64,000 nt of DNA from Rhodeus uyekii (lineage: Eukaryota > Chordata > Actinopteri > Cypriniformes > Acheilognathidae): the NCBI GenBank assembly GCA_037043235.1, contig JAWRVZ010000311.1, positions 371,001 through 435,000 of the forward strand, read 5' to 3'. Shown piece by piece: positions 47,114 to 57,500 of this stretch. The translations under genes were made by a program, and so were the position numbers. Within the stretch, counting starts at the first letter, position 1; the number at the start of each line of letters is the position of its first letter. A model generated the notes under the pieces. The model was not told the origin of the DNA and did no database searches. It saw only the letters and a list, made by a program, of their open reading frames with translations.

Positions 47114-48580
47114 GACCCAAGTTCCCAAAACTCTCACAGAAGAGCTTCTGCCAGCTTGCACTGCAGTGCATAATACATATGCATTCCTGGTTGTAAATGA
47201 CTATGTACTTTGTCTGAGAATCAAGCCAATAGCAACGCACGACCGACTTTGCTCCTGTATTACATTTGATTACTCCTATCAGATATCTGATCACTCTCAA
47301 GTTGTGTGTGTATATGTGTGTCTTCCACATTTTCCAGCAGTAACATTCAGTTTCAGACATTCAGGCATTGCAAATTCTAATGCCTGTGACTTTTGGTTGG
47401 AAGCATCAGATCCCTGCAGTGCCATTCAAAATTCACTCTTAAACATACATATCAATATTCCATTGAGAAAAATAAATAGGCTATGCATCATTTTGTCTGA
47501 AAAACTTGAATCCTGACTGTACAGTATAAGTTTTAGTGCATCAAAATATTTAGAGGCCATTGTGTTCCTACATTTACATTTATGTATTTGGACGCTTTTA
47601 TCCAAAACGACTTACGTACATTGGATTCAAGACACTTATTAGAACAAATTCTAATCAGTTTTTATTTTTCTTTACCTGGGATTCAAACCCATTATCTTGG
47701 CGTTGCAAGTGCCTAATACTCCTAATGCCACTGACAGTATGATTATTATTTGTTTCACTGAAAGAGAAAATCAGCAACAAAACCCTATGCATAGCATTTC
47801 ATTAAAAGCAGTTGCTAATTCAGAGATTTGTCCTCAGCCGTGTTTGTGAGGTTATTGGGAGACATGGGAGGAGAGCCAGGAGTGCAGCACAAACACTTTT
47901 TTCTTAACTCGGAACCAAAACAGGAGGAGACAAAGCAGGAGACAACCAGAAAACACTACAATCAACAATAAGGACAAGACTGGACAAGCACGCGACAAGA
48001 CTGTGACAGTTATAAAATTTATTGATTTATTTTCCTCCTAGACATTATAAATGGTCTCTGCTCAACAGTTAGCACTTTTCTTTTTTAAAGAAAAAAGCCA
48101 TTTGATAGTTTCAGAAGAAAAACATAAAATAAATCCCTCCTTTTTTAGTGCATCACTTAGAAACATATAGTGAACCCAGAAGTGAACAGATTTTTTTTTA
48201 AAATCAACAAATTTCTTCAATCATCAAAAACAATTGTTCATTTGTGAATTTTCATCGTTACAATGTAAAGCAAAAAAAAAAAGAAAACCATTAATTCTGC
48301 ATTTTGTAAGACTGATCACTCTTTGTCGGAGCACAAAATCATCAGGTATACTTTGCATAATTTCTCCAAAGCTACCGTAATTTTAGTCTTTTTTTATATA
48401 ACAGATTTTTATAAATAATTATAGAAATGTAAACTTATTGTTCAGAGAGATTAGTGTTCTGTGTTCTTGTTATTTGAATTTCAAAAGATCTGGAGTGCAG
48501 AAACAGTGTTTTCCTCCTTCCTTTTAAACCTTTAAGATGATTAAGATGTCAGTGATGACTGACCGGTTTATCTGTTGAAT
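47114..48580. other. dhrs11: spacer between dhrs11 copies 2 and 3
   Basis: Contains the copy 2 upstream region, a SINE-type repeat, and at about 47840-48010 a fragment resembling a retroelement LTR edge ('gggagacatgggaggagagccaggag...gactgtgacag'). No extra dhrs11 exon was seen. Confidence 0.45.
47570..47735 (+). repeat. SINE-type repeat
   Basis: 'acatttacatttatgtatttggacgcttttatccaaaacgactta' followed by 'cctgggattcaaacccattatcttggcgttgcaagtg'. Same family as the copies at 21788 and 44989. Confidence 0.55.
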
Positions 48581-51500
48581 TTAAGTCAACTGCTCCACAG
48601 GCCTCATCTGAATGTCACCAATCTAGAGATGGGGGGGGGGGGGGGGACAATTGTATGAAATCTTACTAGAAAATAAATTGCAGAAAATTTTCACTGCACC
48701 TCAAGCTGATTGTACATGAACAAAACTCTATAGTTTTCTCCAGTGATGAATGATTCTTACTTGGACATGAGGAGGAGCACTTAGGACATAGATTACTGCG
48801 TTTGCGATGTCATCTGCTTGCAAGCACTGTAAATAAATAACATTTGAATGTTTAAAAGTGTAAACAATAATTTACAACACATAAGATCAGGATTTGTCTA
48901 TACCTTTATGCTTTTGTAAGTAGCAGCAGCCTTTTCTGGGTTTTGACTGAGGAACCGGTAGGCAAACTCTGTCTCCACTAAACCAGGAGATATACACTTG
49001 TAAAGAAAGAGCAATGTTAGTGCCAACAAAGCTTTGGACGTGCAACAATCATGCTACCTAAATAAAGTGTTCATCCTGCTCTTACTGTGGCACGGATGTG
49101 GGTTTTGGCCTCGCGTAACTCTTGCCGGAGACCTTCAGTGAGAGCGGTCACTGCATATTTGCTGGCAGTGTAGAAGTGACTATCAGCGTTGTTGAGGACC
49201 CGGTGTCCACTCATGCTAAAACACACCAAGAGATTTAAGGATATTGAATTTAAGGATATTGCGTTTTGCGTCGGCACAGGCTGGAATTTGAATACAGGCA
49301 AAAAATGTCTAATAAAACATTCTTGTACCTGTTAATATTAATGATATGGCCATCATCAATATTTCTTTCTTTCATGGACTGGTAAGCCTCACGGGTGCAA
49401 ACTGACAGGGCAATGACATTCACCTGAAAAAAAAAAAAAAGTATTTATTTCATGAATTGGTTAAATCTGAGGAGTTCAACAGCTCAACGACTCAGTAAAC
49501 CGAGATCCATTTCTTTAAAAAACAAAACAACTAGTAAGACATTGTTGAGCAAACCAAAAGTCCCTGACTGTTAAAGCAAAACGTTACTTTAACAACCCAA
49601 CAAATATGCTATTTTTCAACGGTTTTATCAACATGCATATAAAAAAAAAGATGGCATTTATAGCATTGTGTTCAATCAATATGCACATTTTGACAGTAAA
49701 GGTAAATGCAAATTATATTTTGGTTCTTTTTTTTTTAAACAAACTGAACATAAACACATGCATATACAATAGACACCTTTGTGTCATAAAAAAATTAAAC
49801 CGTGTCATAAAGCACGTAATGACGTAAATGAATCACTGACTGCCAAATCGGTTCATTTAAAGAGCCGATTCGCGGAAGTGAATTGCAGGGGAAAACAGGA
49901 GAGATGAGATCACATCAAGGAAAAGATTTGGACACACAAGACTAAACAGTTGAACTTGTTATGCTGATACTGTCAGAAACAGGAGACTTAAATAAGGGTT
50001 CTAATACAAAATCTATCAAAAATAAAAAACGTATTTATACTATTCTACAAAATAACTCAGGACGTTATAGTTTTATTTTTCAGTATCTTAGAGTAACTAA
50101 TATTAGAGGATGTAAAATCCTAATATATAGCATTTCATTGTTTGTAAACCGGCAATAAAAGCTCAAAAGAATAAGAAGACCGAGTAGTGATAGTGGAGAA
50201 ACGAAGCTGTTCATATGAAAGAACCAATTGAATCACAAATTAATTCACTGTTTCGAAGCGCTCGATATGCCACTCGTTGGTGACCTCTGCTGGTCAGACC
50301 AGTGTAACAGCAACCAAAACTCCGCTCAAACCCAGCAAACACAGAACGTTCCCCTAACGTTCCCATTTGGTTCTCGTTTGGTTATTTTTTTGGGAACCAA
50401 ATAAGAACGTTCTGGGAACGTTCTCTATTGGTTATTTTTTGTAACCTACAGGGAACGTTCTGGGAACGTTCCCTGCAGGTTATTTTTTGGCTTAATTTTG
50501 TAACTTATAGAGAACGTTCTGGGAACGTTCCCTGCAGGTTATTTTTTGGCTTAATTTTGTAACTTATAGAGAACGTTCCCGGAACGTTCCCTGCAGGTTA
50601 TTTTTTAGCTTAATTTTGTAACTTATAGAGAACATTCCGGGAACGTTCCCTGCAGGTTATTTTTGGGATAATTTTGAAACTTATAGAGAACGTTCCCAGA
50701 ACGTTCCCTGCAGGTTATTTTTGGGATAATTTTGAAACTTATAGAGAACGTTCCCAGAACGTTCCCTGCAGGTAATTTTTTTGGCTTAATTTTGAAACTT
50801 ATAGAGAACGTTCCCAGAACGTTCCCTGCAGGGTAAGTTTTTGGGGTTATTTTAAAACCTAAAGAGAATATTTCCCGAAAATTATTCACAGAATCTAACA
50901 TCTGTTAGTTCCACAAGCCAGAAAAAAAGCCATCGACACGTCATGTTGTTGCTATGATGTTATTGTTGCTATGATGCTGTTGTTACTATGACGCTGTTTG
51001 TTGTTATGTGTGTTGATAGAGAAGACGTTGACCTTGATGGATGTATATAAGTTATGTGGTAAATAAATTAAGAGTTTCTGAAATGAATGAGAAGCACTCT
51101 TGAATGTTCAGTTTGTTTTCTACACGAGAGAAGAGGAAGCGCACTCAAACTCAACAGTTTAGTTGTAAGAATTTCTGAAAAAGAAGAAAATGACGAAACA
51201 ACTGACGATTTGAATCCGGTTAGTGTGCAGCGCTGGAAATACAGTATTGTGTTTGAATCCATACGTGAATTGAGACTCCCCATTGGCCGCTGCATTGAGC
51301 ACCTGATCTTGAGGGGGGGAGCTTCGCCAACGGATGCAGTTTTCATAGCTCATCTGATGGTAAGTCGCATAATACGTGAGTGGGGGTTCAATCTTCAACT
51401 GGCTGGAAGGAGCTGCCAGTGACTGGTCACGTGACCTGTCACTTGCTGGTGGCAGCTGCCAGTCTCAACCTGGCAGGTAATGTGGAAGATTATCTACGCT

Positions 51501-54500
51501 TCGCTGACGCGTCCTCCAGTCAGTCTCTGATGAGCAACGAGTGCAACGCGTTTTCTATTGCTCTCTCTACAGCGAAATATATTGTTTTATGATTATGAGT
51601 GTACTCTTAAGAACCTATTCTTTTATATCGTGGCTGTTTTAAGGGAGTTTGTGCGAAATAAAGCGATCAAATGACCGTGATTACAACTGGAAGATTATCT
51701 ACGCTTCGCTGACGCGTCCTCCAGTCAGTCTCTGATGAGCAACGAGTGCAACGCGTCTTCTATTGCTCTCTCTACAGCGAAATATATTGTTTTATAATTA
51801 TGAGTGTACTCTTAAGAACCTATTGTTTCATATCGTGGCTTTTTTAAGGGAGTTTGTGCGAAATAACGCGCTCAAATGACTGTGGTTAAAACTGGAAGCT
51901 TATTTACGCTTCGTCGACGCCTCATCCAGTCAGTGGCTGATGAGCACAGAGTACAGCGCGTTTTCTATTGCTCTCTACAGCGAAATATATTGTTTTATAA
52001 TTATGAGTGTACTCTTAAGAACCTATTCTTTCATATCGTGGCTTTTTTAAGGGAGTTTGTGCAAAATAAAGCGATCAAATGACCGTGATTACAACTGGAA
52101 GATTATCTACGCTTCGCTGACGCGTCCTCCAGTCAGTCTCTGATGAGCAACGAGTGCAACGCGTTCCTTATTGCTCGCTCTACGAACAAATATGTGTTGG
52201 GTATATATGGTAAACATCCATATATTTGTATTATTGCTTTGTAAACATTTTGAAAAACATTTTTCCAGTTTTCATTGTATTGTTACTGTTACACGTTTCT
52301 TTATGAATATAGAAAAAGTAAAATAAAAAAAATTACAAAATGTAGTTGATTCCAAAACAGTTTATTACAATTACGAGACAGATATACATATACAATTGTA
52401 CATGTACAATTGCAGAGAGCGCAATGGGGAACGCATTGCACTCGCTCAGTGTTGCCAGATTGGGCTCCTTTTGGTCATACCGGGAACAAATATGACCAAA
52501 ACTGATTGGCCCCCCACGTCATCAACCGAGTATTGCGCGATATTTTGTATTATTTATAACATTAAGCATTTTGGGCTGGTATTTTTTCTAAATGGGCAGG
52601 TTTTATGCTGTAGTTGGGCTGAAATCTTCAATCCAATCTGGCAACACTGCACTCGCTGCTCATCAACCATTGACTGGAGGACGCGTCAGCGAAGCGTAGA
52701 TAATCTTCCAGTTGTAACCACAGTCATTTGATCGCTTTATTTTGCACAAACTCCCTTAAAAAAGCCACGATATGAAAGAATAGGTTCTTAAGAGTACACT
52801 CATAATTATAAAACAATATATTTCGCTGTAGAGAGAGCAATAGAAAACGCGCTGTACTCTGTGCTCATCTGCCACTGACTGGATGAGGCGTCGGCGAAGC
52901 GTAAATAAGCTTCCAGTTTTAACCACAGTCATTTGAGCGCGTTATTTCGCACAAACTCCCTTAAAACAGCCACGATATGAAAGAATAGGTCCTTAAGAGT
53001 CCAGTCATAATCATAAAACAATATATTTCGCTGTAGAGAGAGCAATAGAAAACGCGTTGCACTCGTTGCTCATCAGAGACTGGATGAGGCGTCGGCGAAG
53101 CGTAAATAAGCTTCCAGTTTTAACCACAGTCATTTGAGCGCGTTATTTCGCACAAACTCCCTTAAAAAAGCCACGATATGAAAGAATAGGTTCTTAAGAG
53201 TACACTCATAATTATAAAACAATATATTTCGCTGTAGAGAGAGCAATAGAAAACGCGCTGTACTCTGTGCTCATCAGCCACTGACTGGATGAGGCGTCGG
53301 CGAAGCGTAAATAAGCTTCCAGTTTTAACCACAGTCATTTGAGCGCGTTATTTCGCACAAACTCCCTTAAAAAAGCCACGATATGAAAGAATAGGTTCTT
53401 AAGAGTACACTCATAATTATAAAACAATATATTTCGCTGTAGAGAGAGCAATAGAAAACGCGCTGTACTCTGTGCTCATCAGCCACTGACTGGATGAGGC
53501 GTCGGCGAAGCGTAAATAAGCTTCCAGTTTTAACCACAGTCATTTGAGCGCGTTATTTCGCACAAACTCCCTTAAAAAAGCCACGATATGAAAGAATAGG
53601 TCCTTAAGAGTCCAGTCATAATCATAAAACAATATATTTCGCTGTAGAGAGAGCAATAGAAAACGTCTCCGGTTACTATCGTAACCTCCGTTCCCTGAGA
53701 GAGGCGGGAACGAGACGGTGCAGCGAAAAGATGCATTTGGGAACCTCCCCTTCACGTAAATTTCTGAAACCTTATAGGATAACGCCAGTTGACAACTGGC
53801 CAATTGTCGCGCAATGCGCTCTGGCTGTCAGACAGTATAAATAGCATAAGCGCGGCAATTGCGTCAGAATCATGACTGAACACGGCACAGCTGGTCAAGC
53901 GACGAACACGGCGAACGCTGCACCGTCTCGTTCCCGCCTCTCTCAGGGAACGGAGGTTACGATAGTAACCGGAGACGTTCCCTTTCGAGGGCGGGAACGA
54001 GACGGTGCAGCGAAAAGATGCATTTGGGAACGGTGTTCAATCCCGCCGTGATTGAGACCTAGACCAGTCTGATACAGCGAAACACACACCAAACACAGCT
54101 CGTCCAATGGCAACGTCGCCACGTGTACTCACTACTGATAGGTGCAGCTAAGCCAATGAAATCTTAAGCTAAAGCTTGTCAAAATTTGCATATCAGCAGC
54201 ATGAAAAATAGCGGGCTGCGCTATTACAGGGCAGACGTGACTATTCAGAAAGCATTAAAGCACAACTAATGTGAGCGCATAGCGTCAACGGCAAAGCGGT
54301 GACAGTGAGCACATAAGCACAAACTACTGTACAGAAATCCCCAGCGTCAACAGCAAGGCGGTAACAACTGCAATATCCCAGGAATAATTGATTCAATTAC
54401 TCACCGAAAGCACTTGAGACGCCAAAGATGGAACATCCAGTTTATAAAACCTGGCGAAGGTGTTCTGAGAAGACCAGCCAGCAGCAAAACAGATATCCTG

Positions 54501-57500
54501 TATTGACGTACCTCTAGACCAGGCCCACGATGAGGCAATAGCTCTCGTCGAGTGAGCTCTGATGTGGAGAGGGCATTCCTGTCCCTGATTCGCATAAGCC
54601 AAAGCAATAGCGTCCACTATCCAGTGAGAAAGCCTCTGTTTAGAGACAGCATTTCCTCTAGTAGCACCACCATAGCAAACAAAGAGCTGGTCCGACTGTC
54701 GGAATGTGGCGGATCGGTCCAAGTAAATCCGTAAAGCCCTGACGGGGCAGATAGCCCTCTGAGCGCCGATGTCCTGTGAGGTTGACGGCTCTGAAGACAA
54801 GGCGAGCAGAGAAACTACTTGCGCTTTAAATGGAGTAGAGAGTGATTTTGGCACGAAGCCAGGTCTCGGCCGGAGAGTAACACTGCAGTCTCCGGGCCCG
54901 AAACGAATACAATCGTCACTCACTGAGAACGCATGCAAGTCCCCAATGCGCTTAGCCGATGCCAGTGCGAGAAGCAGCGCCGTCTTCTGTGAAAGCTCCT
55001 TAATCGCGACCGATTCCAAGGGCTCGAACGGCGGCAGAGAGAGAGCTCTCAGAACCAGCGCCAAATCCCACGGCGGAACCGATGGGGGGCGTGGGGGGTG
55101 TAATCTCCTCGCACCTCTGAGAAATCTGACCATTAGTGGATGCCTCCCGATCGATTGCCCGTCGTCCGGTGAACGAAACGAGGCGACAGCGGCCACATAG
55201 ACCTTTAGAGTAGACGGAACACTCCCGTCATCCAGCCGGAGCTGTAAAAACTGTAACACATCTGACACGGGACAGCTCACCGGGTCGATATTGTGCTCGT
55301 TGCACCATTTCACGAACACTCCCCATTTCAGGGAATAAAGGCGTCTCGTGGAAGGTGCACGAGACTCCGCGAGAGTCTCCAGCACACGAGAAGGTAGTGC
55401 GAGCTCTTCTAAGTCCCCTGAAGCGGCCACGCGTGCAGGCTCCACAGCTCGGGGCTGGGATGCCATATCTCGCCACTCGCTTGAGACAGTAGATTCTTGC
55501 TGACGGGAATCCGCCACGGGGGGGCTGCCAGCAACTCTCGTAGGTCCGGGAACCAAGGCTGATTCGGCCAGTTCGGGGCGACTAGGATCACCGACGCTCT
55601 TTCCTCCCTTATTTTGCATAGGACTAAAGGCAGAATTTTTACCGGAGGAAACGCGTACAACCTGGCTCTCGGCCAACGCGATGTCAGAGCGTCCCCCGCT
55701 AGAGGGGCGTGCGACAGGGAGAAAAACAGCGGGCAGTGCGCGTTCTCGCTCGTCGCAAACAGATCCACTTCTGCCCTCCAGAAGCGATCCCAGATCATTT
55801 GCACCACCTTTGAGTGAAGCCTCCACTCTCCGTGAGGAATCCCGTTCCTCGAAAGCATGTCTGCTCCGCGGTTTAGTACACCCGGGATGTGCGAAGCTCT
55901 GATGGAGAGGAGATGTTGATCTGCCCACAGCAGGAGGCTCGTTGCCAGCTCGAACAGGGCCCTGGAGCGCACGCCGCCTTGGCGATTTATGTATGAAACC
56001 ACGGACATGTTGTCGGTGCGAATCAACACATGCTGCTGTTCTATTTGCGGCAGGAAAGCCCTTAGGGCCAAACATACCGCTTTCAGCTCCAGGCGGTTGA
56101 TATGCCACTCGCTCTGTGACTCCGACCATAGACCGGAAGTCGGAACGCCCTCGCATGTTGCACCCCAACCTGAGCTCGACGCGTCTGTCGTCACTACGGT
56201 GCGTGTCGTCACCAGCCCAAGGGGAACCCCCTGGCTGAACATGTCCTGATTGGACCATGGTTCCAGAGCGCTGATGCAGCTGCGGGAGACCGTGATGCGC
56301 ATGCGCCCCGCTGTCCACGCTCTCCACGGGACACGGGTCTTCAGCCACAACTGCAGTGGACGCATTCGCAGCAGACCCAGGTGGCACACTGAAGACGCTG
56401 ACGCCATAAGACCTAGAAGCCTCTGGAAAACCCTCAGGGGAACAGACCGGTCCTGTCTGAAGCCACGCAGAGCCGAAGAGATGGTCTCTATGCGTTCCGG
56501 GGCGAGGCGGGCTCGCATCGCCACTGAGTCGAAGCACACACCTAGATATGTTAAATACTGACTCGGGGTGAGCATGCTCTTCTGCATGTTCACTCGCAGG
56601 CCCAGTGACTCCAGATGATGAAGCAGCATGTCTGTATGCCTGATTAGCACCTCCCTTGTATGAGCTAGAATCAGCCAATCGTCCAGATAGTTTAGAATGC
56701 GCACTCCGCTCGCTCTGAGGGGGGAAAGTGCTGCATCCACACATTTTGAGAACGTGCGCGGTGCCAATGCCAGCCCGAACGGGAGCACGGCATACTGGTA
56801 TGCTGAGCCCTCGAACGCGAATCTCAGGAAACGCCTGTGGCGTGGCGCAATCTGAATATGAAAATACGCATCTTTCAGATCTACGGACGCTAGCCAGTCC
56901 CCGGGACGTACCTGTGCCAGTATCTGCTTCAGCGTTGTCATTTTGAACGCGCGTTTGTGGAGCGCGCGGTTGATGGGTCTCAGATCCAGAATCGGACGGA
57001 GCCCTCCATCTCTCTTGGGCACCACGAAATAGCGGCTGTAGAATCCGCTCTCTAGCTCGCTCGGAGGGACGCGCTCTATCGCTCCTTTCGCGAGCAGACT
57101 GTGAACCTCCTGTCTCAGAACAGGTGCGCTTTGAGGGAGCGCCAGAGACGGGACCACACCAGTGAAACGGGGCGGTCTGCGTCTGAACTGAAGAGAATAA
57201 CCGTGCTGAATTATTCCCAGCAACCAACCTGAGATGCCTGGAATGGCCCTCCAAGCTTCCAGGAAATGACGAAGCGGAGGGTAGGCTGCACGCTGCTCGA
57301 CGAGTATCGGGAGCGGCGGGGAAATGTCGGCTACTATTGAGGGAGCAAGTGCATACTGTGGCTCCGCGCCGCTCTGAGGCAGGGCAAGCGACATAACACT
57401 GACAGAATGAGGAAGAAACAACTCTTTTTGTGAACAAGCATTTGTTTTTATTATTGCATCCACACAAACAGGGTTTAACACACACACATTGCAATCGTCG

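Noticed and set aside
47114..47161. Upstream ATG giving dhrs11 copy 2 a 16-residue longer N-terminus
   Set aside because: The other two copies have no equivalent start, and the MDRWKGRL start matches the family N-terminus better.
51478..53662. Regularly spaced repeats that could suggest a CRISPR array
   Set aside because: The units are ~205 bp, nearly identical throughout with no unique spacers, occur in both orientations, and the genome is vertebrate.
53540..53803. 87-codon minus frame crossing the left DIRS junction
   Set aside because: It merges repeat-unit sequence with the DIRS terminus by chance across an insertion boundary.
55466..57494. Upstream 675 codons of the recombinase frame as a separate protein
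   Set aside because: They overlap the RT/RNase H gene in another frame and show no domain; kept only as a finding about frame openness, not as a CDS.
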